From the NCBI RefSeq assembly GCF_001421665.1, contig NZ_LMKV01000001.1:62230-126229 (forward strand): DNA of 64,000 nucleotides, read 5' to 3'. The notes beneath the pieces are model-generated. The model was given only the letters and a program-made list of their open reading frames with translations, did not search any database and was not told the origin of the DNA. The translations under genes and the position numbers were made by a program. Positions 1 through 8,072 of this stretch are shown one piece after another (position 1 is the stretch's first letter; every line of letters begins with the position of its first letter). The stretch comes from Sphingobium sp. Leaf26 (GTDB lineage: Bacteria; Pseudomonadota; Alphaproteobacteria; Sphingomonadales; Sphingomonadaceae).

Positions 1-1030
1 GATCGGAAAGGGCAGCACCCAGCCAATCGAGACAACTGTTCGCGGTGAAGGGGTCATTGACCCCCGGCGATAGCGCTCGCGCGGCGATCTCGACCAATTC
101 GTCTATGAGGAAACGCAGATCCTGCAGAGCCGTGCGGCGAGAACCCAGGGCGAATGCACCGCGCAGCGCCTTTACCACATCCTCGTCGAGCTGCTCGGCA
201 GGCCACGCCTCGGCCAGCACACTGCCATGATGAGCGAAGTCGCCGGACTGATATTGCAGCCGCACGACCAGATCATGCTTTGCCGCCGTCTGGATCAAAC
301 GGTCCTCGTCGATCAGCTGGATGTAGCCGGTGTCTTTGGACCGCACGACCGTCCGTCGCGCATAGGCTTCGACAGGCGCATCGAGCCGGAAGGCTGGCGG
401 GATGCCCGGATCGTCATGTGCCTCCTCCCGAGGTTCGCCGACGAAGACAGGAAAGCGATTGTCGATCTCTACGATCAGCCGTTCCCCGACCTGTTCGATC
501 ACGCTGTTGATGTGAATGCGCATGGGGACATGGTGGATGAAGAAAATCAACACAGCGATCGAGCAGAGCACCAGGATCATAGCAACCAGCACCGCCAGTT
601 GCGGCACGAACGCCAAGGTGTCGACGCCGCTTTCGCCCGGCGATCGGATCGTGCGCAGGACGATCATGGAATAGACGAACGTCGCGATGAAGGTGCCGAG
701 CGTCACTTGGTTACCGCGATCGGACATGAAGTTGCTGAGCAGGCGCGGTCCATATTGCCCCGAGGCGTAGACGACCGCCGCGATCGTCACCGAGAAAGTG
801 GTGCCAGCAACACCGATCATCGAACCGCCGATCGACGAAAGCAGGCTACGCGCGCCATCTGGCCGGGCGGCGTAGAGCCAAAGCAGCCCGTCCATCCATT
901 CGCTGCCGAAATGGCTGTCGATATAGATCATCGCCAGAGCAAGCAGCATTGCGCCCACGGCCATGATCGTCGGCACGAACCAGTAGCTTTCGCGCAACTG
1001 GTCGGAGAGGCGGAGCAGGCGAGCCTTCAT
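1..1030 (-). CDS. DUF2254 family membrane protein (3' end beyond window)
   Basis: About 343 codons can be read from the ATG at 1030; the C-terminus lies outside the window. Four hydrophobic segments are visible in the translation (about residues 18-38, 67-90, 108-130 and 145-168), followed by a soluble domain. The soluble part contains LIDELVEIAARALSPGVNDP around residues 305-325, a conserved stretch of the DUF2254 family. The function of this family is not established. The start codon overlaps the stop of the antiporter remnant (ATGA at 1027-1030), so it was probably translated in one operon with that gene. Apart from the window edge the reading frame is intact. Confidence 0.88.
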   Translation of the reverse strand, partial: MKARLLRLSDQLRESYWFVPTIMAVGAMLLALAMIYIDSHFGSEWMDGLLWLYAARPDGARSLLSSIGGSMIGVAGTTFSVTIAAVVYASGQYGPRLLSNFMSDRGNQVTLGTFIATFVYSMIVLRTIRSPGESGVDTLAFVPQLAVLVAMILVLCSIAVLIFFIHHVPMRIHINSVIEQVGERLIVEIDNRFPVFVGEPREEAHDDPGIPPAFRLDAPVEAYARRTVVRSKDTGYIQLIDEDRLIQTAAKHDLVVRLQYQSGDFAHHGSVLAEAWPAEQLDEDVVKALRGAFALGSRRTALQDLRFLIDELVEIAARALSPGVNDPFTANSCLDWLGAALSD

Positions 1031-1233
1031 GATGTCGTTTCCGCTTTACGCGCTGTCAGCTTCTCCAGCACCAGCTTGATGGTGCCGCCCTGCACGATGA
1101 CCGAGAACAGGACGACGATATAGGTAGCCGCCAGCACGACCGATCGCGCAGGGCTTTCCGGCAAACCAAGTGCCAGTGCGATGGACATGCCGCCGCGCAG
1201 GCCGCCCCAGATCAATGTCACCGGTGCCACCAC
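1027..1233 (-). pseudogene. C-terminal remnant of a CPA1-type Na+/H+ antiporter
   Basis: Only about 65 residues resemble an antiporter. They contain TLIWGGLRGGMSIALALGLP and a following hydrophobic ATYIVVLFSVIVQG segment, which match the end of NhaP/CPA1 sodium-proton antiporters (usually 400-550 residues). No start codon with a ribosome binding site is visible, and the family resemblance stops near 1235, where the end of the alpha/beta hydrolase gene begins. The two frames overlap at 1218-1233. The stub keeps its natural stop, which overlaps the DUF2254 start. I read it as the 3' scar of a deletion or recombination that joined a hydrolase gene to an antiporter-DUF2254 operon. Confidence 0.8.
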
Positions 1234-2123
1234 AGAAAACGGACGCTGTCGGCGAGTACAGACGCTTTGCCCCTGAAGGGCACGGACAGGGCCATCGCCA
1301 CATTTTCATGGCTCAGCCCCGGATAATCGACGTGGGTGACCCGGCCATGCAGCGCCTTGATGTGCGCGGTCAGATTGTTCGCATTATGCGCCCTGACCTC
1401 GACATCGTCACCGGCCGAGACCAGGAGCAAGGGGGCGGCATCGGCCCGCGCGAACTGGATCGGCTGGGTCAATTGCGGATCGGGCGCACCCTGCATGGCG
1501 TCGATCGCGCGCTTTTCGGTAAAAGGATAAAAATCATAAGGGCCGCATAGTCCCACCGCCGCCTTGATGATGCCGGGGTCGACGCCCTGCGCGCGAAGCC
1601 ATCGCGGGTCGAGCGTCAGCATGGCGACCGTATAGGCGCCAGCCGAATGTCCGGCCACGGCAATACGGCCGACATCGCCACCGAACCCATCGATATGATC
1701 ACGTGTCCAGCGGACCGCCTCCGCGCCATCTTCCAGAAATGCCGGAAAGCGAACTTCGGGCACCTTGCGATAATCGGGAACGACCACGACAAATCCCTGT
1801 TTCGCATAGGCTCTCGCCGCGAAAGCATAGGCCTCACGCGTACCCTTTACCCAACCGCCGCCATACCAGAAGATCAGGACCGGCAAGGACTGCTTTCCAC
1901 GGCGTATGGGGCTCCAGACATCCAGCCGCTGTCCGTGCGTGCCGAAGGCGATGCCCTGCCCCGCCTTTTCTACGCCCAGTCCGCCGCCCATGGCGCCATC
2001 CAGGATGCTGAGCAACATTGGCGGCGAGGTCAGGCTTGCGGCGACGCCCAGCCCGAGCAGGATGGCAAGCGACCCAATGATAAAGAGATGGCGACGGAGA
2101 AGTCCGCGCTTCGAAGCGGTCAC
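1218..2123 (-). CDS. alpha/beta hydrolase (carboxylesterase/BD-FAE-like), membrane-anchored
   Basis: The protein has 301 residues from the GTG at 2123, which overlaps the stop of the upstream gene as GTGA. An N-terminal hydrophobic segment (about residues 12-30) suggests a membrane anchor or uncleaved signal. The oxyanion region is YGGGW (87-91), the nucleophile motif is GHSAGA with Ser160, and Asp239/240 and His272 (GLSHENV) complete a plausible catalytic triad. This is the pattern of small esterases that act on acyl esters; the substrate is unknown. The last few residues (WWHR) appear to be read from antiporter-derived DNA, so the natural terminus has probably been altered slightly. It is third in a coupled operon after the pyruvate oxidase and the FMN enzyme. 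Confidence 0.85.
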   Translation of the reverse strand: MTASKRGLLRRHLFIIGSLAILLGLGVAASLTSPPMLLSILDGAMGGGLGVEKAGQGIAFGTHGQRLDVWSPIRRGKQSLPVLIFWYGGGWVKGTREAYAFAARAYAKQGFVVVVPDYRKVPEVRFPAFLEDGAEAVRWTRDHIDGFGGDVGRIAVAGHSAGAYTVAMLTLDPRWLRAQGVDPGIIKAAVGLCGPYDFYPFTEKRAIDAMQGAPDPQLTQPIQFARADAAPLLLVSAGDDVEVRAHNANNLTAHIKALHGRVTHVDYPGLSHENVAMALSVPFRGKASVLADSVRFLWWHR

Positions 2124-3757
2124 ATCCTTCTCGCAAAGCTGGCTGGATCGGCCGCGTCCCACCAGGCTGCGAGGCGCGGATCGCGTGCGCCTTCCAGCAA
2201 TTCTCCCGGCGCTACGAAGGGATAAATCTCGTCGATCGAGCGCATTTCCGCCGCGTTGACCCGTTGGCGCAAGCCATCGGGGGTAAATTCGTCCGGCGAG
2301 TTCAGTCCCGCGGCCACCACGATGTCATGCAGCGCGTCAAGCGTTGCCTGCTGGAAGCGCGCGACCCGCTCAGCTTTTTCCGGCACGACCAGACCACGCT
2401 GGCGCGCGGGCGACTGGGTAGCGATCCCGGTGGGGCATGTGTCGGTGTGACAGCGCATCGACTGCACGCAGCCGAGCGAGAACATGAAAGACCGCGCTGC
2501 GTTGCACCAGTCGGCGCCCAGCGCGGCATTCATGGCGATCGCCGCACCCGAATTGACCTTGCCCGAAGCCGCGAGCTTCACCTTGCCCTTGAGGTTCGTG
2601 CCAACCAGCGCGTTGCGCGCGAGGATCAAACCTTCGCGCAGCGGCATACCGACCCGGTCGGACAGTTCGGTCGGCGCCGCGCCAGTCCCGCCTTCCGCGC
2701 CATCGATGACGATGAAATCGACGAGTATCTCCGTCTCGATCATCGCCTTCACCACGGCGAATAATTCGTGCGGATAGCCCACGCACAATTTGATTCCGAC
2801 CGGCTTTCCGCCGGAAAGGGCGCGCATCTGCGCTACGAAGCTGAGCAGTTCACGTGGCGTCGAAAAGGCGGTGTGGAAAGGGGGCGAGAGGCAATCCTCC
2901 CCTTCGGGAATGTCCCGTATCTTGGCGATCTCCGCCGTCACTTTGGGACCGGGCAGCAGGCCGCCGTGGCCGGGCTTGGCGCCCTGGCTCAGCTTGATTT
3001 CCGTCATCACCACCGCGTCGTTGGCAGCGCGATCCCTGAAATGGGAGGGCTCGAAATTACCCTGAGCATCGCGACAGCCGAAATAGCCCGATCCCAATTC
3101 CCACACGACATCGCCGCCATGCTTGAGATGATAGGGCGACAAGCCGCCTTCGCCCGTATCATGATAGAACCCGCCGATCTTCGCGCCCAGGTTCAACGCT
3201 TCGATCGCGTTGGCTCCCAGCGCCCCGAAGCTCATCGCTGAAATGTTGAGGCGTGCGGCCTCGTAGGGCCGACTACACTGGTCCGTGCCGACGGTGACGC
3301 GGGTATATTTCTCGGCATGGCGCGAGGGGGCGATGGAGTGCGCCAGCCACTCATATTCTTCGGAATAGACGTCCAGTTCGGTGCCGAAGGGATGGGTGGA
3401 GACATCGCCCTTGGCGCGGGCATAGACCAGCGCCCGTTCGTCATGACTGAACGGGCGTCCGTCCAGATCGCTCTCGACGATATAGGCCCGCAGGAACGGG
3501 CGCAGCCATTCGAAGAACCAACGGACGCGGGCTGCGGCGGGATAGTTGCGGCGAAGAGAGTGGCGGGTCTGAAATAGATCGACCAGCGCAACGACCGACA
3601 GCGGCGCAAACAACAAGACCAGCCACAAACTATGCGGATGCCGTACAGCGATGAGCATAGACGCGATCGTGCCCGCCAGGCCGACGAGCAACAGGATGTT
3701 GCGGGACAGGGCATGGTCGCGGAACAGGGCGTCCGCAACGGTCGGACGCCCGCTCAC
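2120..3757 (-). CDS. FMN-binding glutamate synthase-like protein, membrane-anchored
   Basis: This 545-residue protein resembles the central FMN/Fe-S domain of glutamate synthase (GltB) without the glutaminase domain. Two hydrophobic segments near residues 20-60 probably anchor it in the membrane. The domain shows VIDGAEGGTGAAP (FMN/phosphate site) and the three-cysteine pattern C-x5-C-x4-C around residues 430-445 (GCVQSMRCHTDTCPTG), as used for the 3Fe-4S cluster in glutamate synthases. Stand-alone proteins of this kind are common, but their reaction is mostly undefined. The GTG start overlaps the poxB-like stop (GTGA at 3754-3757), and its own stop overlaps the hydrolase start, so the three are probably co-translated. 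Physical pairing with the pyruvate oxidase is inference. Confidence 0.88.
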   Translation of the reverse strand: MSGRPTVADALFRDHALSRNILLLVGLAGTIASMLIAVRHPHSLWLVLLFAPLSVVALVDLFQTRHSLRRNYPAAARVRWFFEWLRPFLRAYIVESDLDGRPFSHDERALVYARAKGDVSTHPFGTELDVYSEEYEWLAHSIAPSRHAEKYTRVTVGTDQCSRPYEAARLNISAMSFGALGANAIEALNLGAKIGGFYHDTGEGGLSPYHLKHGGDVVWELGSGYFGCRDAQGNFEPSHFRDRAANDAVVMTEIKLSQGAKPGHGGLLPGPKVTAEIAKIRDIPEGEDCLSPPFHTAFSTPRELLSFVAQMRALSGGKPVGIKLCVGYPHELFAVVKAMIETEILVDFIVIDGAEGGTGAAPTELSDRVGMPLREGLILARNALVGTNLKGKVKLAASGKVNSGAAIAMNAALGADWCNAARSFMFSLGCVQSMRCHTDTCPTGIATQSPARQRGLVVPEKAERVARFQQATLDALHDIVVAAGLNSPDEFTPDGLRQRVNAAEMRSIDEIYPFVAPGELLEGARDPRLAAWWDAADPASFARRM

Positions 3758-5463
3758 GACAGCAGGTTCCGCACCATGCCCACGACGTCGCGCCCGCGTC
3801 CGCCCAGAACGGCCTTGGCCGAATAGAGCGCCATGCCGGCCACCTGACCCGGCTTTACATTGGGCGGCATCACCAGTTCGAACCGATCGGTGACGACGTC
3901 GAGCAAGGCCGGTCCCGGTTCGGCGAGCCAGGCCTGCACGGCGGCGTCGAGGTCTTCGGCTCTTTCGACGCGCCGACCGCTCAAGCCCATCGCGTCGGCC
4001 ACGCGCGCGAAATCGGGATTGATAAGGTCGGTGTAGGCGTCGAGCAGGCCTTCGACTTTCTGTTCGATCTCCACAAAATCGAGCGCGCCATTATTATAGA
4101 CGACCACCTTGATCGGCAATTTCTCCTGAACAGCAGTCAGCAGATCACCCAACAGCATAGCGATACCGCCATCACCCGATAGGGATATGACCTGGCGATC
4201 CGGGAATGCCGCCTTGGCGCCGAGCGCCTGCGGCATCGCATTGGCCATCGTTCCGTGGCTGAGGCTGACGACCGTGCGGTTCTGGCCGGTCGAGGCGATA
4301 TGGCGCAGGCACCACACCATCGGCGATCCACCATCCGCCGTGAACACGCCATCGGCGTCCGCATGGCGGGAGATTGTCTCGGTCAGATATTGCGGGTGGA
4401 TCGCGCCGCCCTTACCGACCGTGGCATGCTTTGCCTGGGCCGCCACGGCCTTTCGGTGATGATCGAGGCATTCTTCCAGAAAGGCTTCGTCGTCGCGCTG
4501 CACGATGCGCGGCAGCAGCGCGTCGAGCGTCGGGCCGATGTCGCCGACCACGCCGATATCAACAGGGTGGCGCCGCCCCAGATGCGTACCGTCCAGATCG
4601 ACCTGCAGGATGGTCGCCTTTTCGGGATAAAATTGCCGCCATGCAAAATCGCAGCCCAGCAGCAACAGCACGTCGCACGACATCAGCGCATGATAGCCGG
4701 ACTCGCTGCCGAAAATGCCGGTCATGCCGACGTCGAACGGGTTTTCATGCTCCAGAAAATCCTTCGCGCGCGAGGTGCGGGCGACTGGAGCGCGCAGCCG
4801 GTCGGCGAGCGCGACGACCGCATCATGCGCGTTTTCGCATCCAGAGCCGCCATAGATCGCCACGCGCTTGCCACCATTGATCGCGCTTGCCAGCCTATCA
4901 AGTTCTGTGTCGGCGGGTCGCACGACCGGTGCCGCGCGATGCACGCCGAAGTGCGGTTCGTCCGGTGCCTTGGCGCTCGACACGTCTGCGGGAACGATCA
5001 GCACGGCGACGCCGCGCTTCGCAAGGGCAGCCTGCGCCGCCATCGCCGTCATCCGCCGCGCCTGCGCGGGCGTGCGTATCTCTTCGCAAAAGACGCTGCA
5101 TGAGGCGTAGATCGACTTGAAATCGACCTCTTGGGGGAAATCGAAACCCAGTTCGTCCCTGACAATCTGGCTAGCAATCAGCACGACCGGCGCACGATTG
5201 CGATGGGATTCGAACAAGCCGTTGATGAAATGCAGGCTGCCGGGACCGCAGGATCCCGCGCAGGCGGCCAGTTCGCCCGTGAGCATCGCATCGGCACCCG
5301 CCGCAAAACCGGCCGCCTCTTCGTGGCGGACATGCAGCCAACGAATGTCGCTGGTCCGGATCGCATCCGTGATGTGATTAAGCGTGTCTCCGGGAATACC
5401 GTAACAGCGGCGGACACCGGCAGCCTGCAGCGTTTTCACGATCACTTCTGCGACTGTCGTCAT
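3754..5463 (-). CDS. poxB: thiamine-diphosphate-dependent pyruvate oxidase (pyruvate:quinone oxidoreductase-like)
   Basis: The protein has 569 residues from the ATG at 5463 (MTTVAEVIV). It aligns by eye with E. coli PoxB along its length: the glutamate-containing RHEEAAGFAAGADA motif near the N-terminus, CAGSCGPGSLHFINGLF, DVGMTGIFGSESG in the FAD/central domain, SHGTMANAMPQALGA, and the ThDP/Mg motif beginning GDGG and ending NN. PoxB oxidatively decarboxylates pyruvate to acetate and CO2 and passes electrons to ubiquinone at the membrane. The C-terminus (about residues 530-569) is where E. coli PoxB carries its lipid-binding helix. It is the first gene of the operon with the FMN enzyme and the hydrolase. 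An acetolactate synthase-like activity cannot be excluded without alignment. Confidence 0.88.
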   Translation of the reverse strand: MTTVAEVIVKTLQAAGVRRCYGIPGDTLNHITDAIRTSDIRWLHVRHEEAAGFAAGADAMLTGELAACAGSCGPGSLHFINGLFESHRNRAPVVLIASQIVRDELGFDFPQEVDFKSIYASCSVFCEEIRTPAQARRMTAMAAQAALAKRGVAVLIVPADVSSAKAPDEPHFGVHRAAPVVRPADTELDRLASAINGGKRVAIYGGSGCENAHDAVVALADRLRAPVARTSRAKDFLEHENPFDVGMTGIFGSESGYHALMSCDVLLLLGCDFAWRQFYPEKATILQVDLDGTHLGRRHPVDIGVVGDIGPTLDALLPRIVQRDDEAFLEECLDHHRKAVAAQAKHATVGKGGAIHPQYLTETISRHADADGVFTADGGSPMVWCLRHIASTGQNRTVVSLSHGTMANAMPQALGAKAAFPDRQVISLSGDGGIAMLLGDLLTAVQEKLPIKVVVYNNGALDFVEIEQKVEGLLDAYTDLINPDFARVADAMGLSGRRVERAEDLDAAVQAWLAEPGPALLDVVTDRFELVMPPNVKPGQVAGMALYSAKAVLGGRGRDVVGMVRNLLS

Positions 5464-5582
5464 GCCCGCATCCTTCGGATTGTTGCTGTATTTCCGACAG
5501 AAACGCATAGGATGCCTCGTCGGATCATGACGATTGCGAAAATATCATCGGTCGGATGAACACAAAGAGACCCAACGCTAGC

Positions 5583-6494
5583 CTAGCGACCAACCCGGTT
5601 TGCGACCGCTAGCCGAAAGTTTTGCCCGGCCGGCGGGGCCGCGATTGCTATTATGCCTCGTTGCTTGAGAAGGTTGGCAATCGCCAGAGCCCGGCGCTGG
5701 GACAGGAGCGGCTTTTCCGGCATTTCGGACTGGAAACCGGGCACGGAAAGTTGCGGACTGTTCCACCGCCTTGCGGCCCAGGCAGACAGCAGCACAGCGT
5801 CACGAGCGGGCGCGTCAAGGGTGTCGATATTGTCCGCGAAACTGACGACCGGTAGCGGTGCGATCGGCGGAACTATGGCAACGTCCCACCCCTCGACCGA
5901 ATTCAAGGCACGCTGTTCCAGCGCCCCATAGGTCGCAAGATCCGCGCCTGGCAAGATCGCGGCCGCCGCCGTCACGCGCTGATGATCGCGGTCGATGGTC
6001 ACCGCATCGGGCGTGACCCCGGCAGCAAGCGCTACCAGGCCAGCCACACCATTCGCATTGCCGATATCTCTTGCTACTGCATCATTGGCCTGTCGCAATT
6101 CGGCGCGTTGAGCCTCGACCGAGCCGGCACCGGGATCAAGTAGAACCTGGTCGACCCGCAGCGCCACCGGTCGTCCGAGACGGTCGCTGAGATCGGTCTG
6201 AAGCAGCGCATTGCTCTCCGCCCGCGATCGCGGCGCAATCACGACTGTGCGCACAGCCAATGGTGCCCGATCGAAATCGACGTCCAACTGTGTGACCCTT
6301 GCCTCTGCGCCGAAGCGACCGGAGAGAAAAGAGCGGATCTGGCTGACCGCCACCGCTTCGCTGGCAATGTGACTGAGCGATATGGCGAGGGGAACGGCCA
6401 TTGCGACAAACAGGAGCATCAGCAATATGGTCTGGGTCCAACTTTGCTGACTAGATAGATGATGGCCGAATCCATAATAGCGCGCCATGATCAT
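5583..6494 (-). pseudogene. DUF389 membrane protein, C-terminal part (frameshifted from 6491-7138)
   Basis: This 303-residue frame starts MIMARYYGFG and continues directly where the DUF389 frame at 6491-7138 stops. It has one membrane segment (about residues 20-42) and then a soluble alpha/beta domain ending in a region with SQRRALAIANLLKQRG, which resembles OmpA-like or BON-like folding elements. Full-length DUF389/TIGR00341-type proteins are about 450-550 residues; the two pieces sum to about 518. The frames meet at ATGA (6491-6494), so coupled translation as two polypeptides is possible. A one-base loss between about 6495 and 6505 explains the layout more simply. Confidence 0.6.
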
Positions 6495-7138
6495 CGCCTA
6501 GAGGCGATGGTGACGAAGTTGGTCACGAACAGCGCCAGTGCGCCACCCAGGATCGGCATGTTCCATGTCGCAAGGCCAAAGCCGACGACGGCGAGCGGCG
6601 GCATCAACGCGGTCGCGATGGCGACGCCCACGATCGTTTCCCCCTTGCCGCGAATGATCGCAAATGTGCCGGCCAGCGCTGCAAACAGGGCCACCAGAAG
6701 GTCGAAGAGATTGGGGCGCGTGCGCGCCAGTATCTCCGCAGTGGGCGCCTTGAGCGGCGACACGAGAACAATGAACGCCGTGAACAGGAGTGCGGCCCCC
6801 GCGCCAATTGCAAGCGCAGAGAGCGAGCGACGCATCTCGGCAAAGTCGAACAGGGCCAGGCTGAAGCCCAATCCCAGGATCGGACTCATAAGGGGGGAGA
6901 TCAGCATCGCGCCGATCACGACGGCGGGGGATGAGAGCAGAAGGCCCAGAACCGCAATGCCGGCCGACATCATGGTCATGAACAGATAGCGCGGCGAGCA
7001 ACCACTCTCCTCTACGATGCGCCCGACCACCTTTTCCTGATCTACCGATCCGACGACCGATTCACGCCACCAGCGATAGAGCGGGACGTGATCCCAGCGG
7101 CGTGGTGCGAACGCATGATCGGGCGAAGAGGCATTCAT
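6491..7138 (-). CDS. DUF389 domain membrane protein, N-terminal part (interrupted)
   Basis: The 215 residues contain the DUF389 core: EESGCSPRYLFMTMMSAGIA, then SSPAVVIGAMLISPLMSPILG, and five or six hydrophobic helices ending LFVTNFVTIA. At that point intact relatives continue into a further segment, but here the frame reads SRR and stops (TGA at 6491-6493). The continuation is found in another frame at 5583-6494. The family has no settled function. The gene lies 16 bases after the SLC13-type remnant and on the same strand, so the two were probably one transcription unit. Confidence 0.75.
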   Translation of the reverse strand: MNASSPDHAFAPRRWDHVPLYRWWRESVVGSVDQEKVVGRIVEESGCSPRYLFMTMMSAGIAVLGLLLSSPAVVIGAMLISPLMSPILGLGFSLALFDFAEMRRSLSALAIGAGAALLFTAFIVLVSPLKAPTAEILARTRPNLFDLLVALFAALAGTFAIIRGKGETIVGVAIATALMPPLAVVGFGLATWNMPILGGALALFVTNFVTIASRR

Positions 7139-7154
7139 CGTATCGGGCGATCCT

Positions 7155-7813
7155 TCAGATCAGACAATAAATGGCGGCGCAGGTTGCCAGACGCACGATC
7201 ACGTTCATGGGCAGGCCGATCTTCATGAAATCCCCGAACCGATAATCGGCCGCCGCATAGACCATCATATTGGTCTGGTATCCAATGGGTGTAGCAAAGC
7301 TGGCCGATGCCGCAAACATAACCGCAATAGTCAGTGGCCGGGTGTCCACACCGCCCTGCCCCGCAATCCCGATGACGATCGGCGTCATGATGACCGCCAC
7401 GGCGTTGTTGGTCACGGTTTCGGTGAGGACCAAAGTCGCTGCAAAGATTGCAATGATTAGGGTCAGCGGCGGGAGCGCGGACATCCAGAGCGAGACCGTA
7501 TCGGCGATCAGCGCCACGCTGCCCGCTTTTTCAAGGCCCAGACCAAAGGCCGGCATGGCGAAGATCAGAACGATCACATTGCCGTCATCTTCGACCATGC
7601 CTCTTCTGCGTCCAGGCAACGCATAACCAGCACGATCGCCACGCCGATCAGCGCCAGCGCAAAAACCGGCATGATGTTGAGCGCTGCGCCCAAGATCACC
7701 AGCCCTGGTGTCAGCGCAGCGATGGGCGCGCGACGCCGCCGGTAGCGGCGAACCCCGCTGGTGTCCTCCGCGATGAAGTTGGCATTCTCGCGCAGTTCCG
7801 TCGTCGGCTGTTA
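7155..7813 (-). pseudogene. SLC13-family permease remnant, 5'-truncated and frameshifted
   Basis: The downstream part (7155-7594) reads NVIVLIFAMPAFGLGLEKAG, then ETVTNNAVAVIMTPIVIGIA and FATPIGYQTNMMVYA, the hallmark C-terminal half of SLC13/TrkA-C-type anion permeases. The preceding residues (ending CLDAEEAW, about 7598-7800) are in a different frame, and that frame hits TGA within a few codons, so at least one indel lies near 7580-7600. Upstream, the resemblance ends at an in-frame TAA (7811-7813) beside DNA of another origin. More than half of the normal gene of about 590 codons is missing. A 154-residue frame (7155-7619) remains open but is unlikely to make a working transporter. Confidence 0.78.
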
Positions 7814-7832
7814 ATCGGCCGCGACCAACAGG

Positions 7833-7857
7833 CTATCTTACCCCCAATTTTACCCCG
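7833..7857 (-). other. possible integrase-leader remnant at tRNA-proximal island end
   Basis: The minus strand shows two near-copies of GGGGGTAAAAT spaced about 12 bases apart, just inside the tRNA-proximal edge of the island. Similar doubled G-run/TAA blocks are often seen near the 5' end of tyrosine-integrase genes of tRNA-inserted elements. No integrase reading frame survives here. The call is a weak pattern match and rests mainly on position next to a tRNA gene. Confidence 0.25.
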
Positions 7858-7910
7858 AGTCGCGCGCAACTTTGTGAAACGTCGTGCTACGATCTGAATA
7901 AACATCGGCC

Positions 7911-7939
7911 AATAAACCCTTCAAATTGAAGGGTTTATT
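7911..7939 (-). terminator. stem-loop behind the CAT tRNA gene
   Basis: A perfect inverted repeat, AATAAACCCTTCAA and its complement around one central base, lies 32 bases past the 3' end of the minus-strand tRNA. The 3' arm ends in a U-rich GGGTTTATT. It is symmetrical, so it could also stop transcription coming from the other side, or mark the recombination end of the island. Confidence 0.55.
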
Positions 7940-7970
7940 GATACCATATATGCTTTATGAATTGAAGCGT

Positions 7971-8047
7971 TGGTGGGCCCGGCAGGACTTGAACCCGCAA
8001 CCTATCCGTTATGAGCGGACAGCTCTAACCAGTTGAGCTACAGGCCC
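7971..8047 (-). tRNA. tRNA with CAT anticodon, probably tRNA-Ile2 (lysidine type)
   Basis: The minus strand folds into a complete cloverleaf: acceptor GGGCCTG paired with CGGGCCC, a D-arm containing TAGCTCAACTGG, anticodon loop CTCATAA (anticodon CAT), T-loop TTCAAGT, discriminator A and an encoded CCA at 7971-7973. CAT serves initiator Met, elongator Met and Ile2. The acceptor stem and CTCATAA loop look like alphaproteobacterial tRNA-Ile2, whose C34 is modified to lysidine to read AUA. The initiator is unlikely because the GGG/CCC anticodon-stem pairs are absent. The 3' end abuts the island, making this a plausible attachment site. Confidence 0.85.
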
Positions 8048-8072
8048 CACCTGCGTTTGCCGATAGGCAGCA

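Noticed and set aside
227..1123. 298-codon plus-strand frame opposite the DUF2254 gene
   Set aside because: The minus strand gives a membrane protein with family motifs; the plus-strand frame is low-complexity and rich in Arg/Asp/His.
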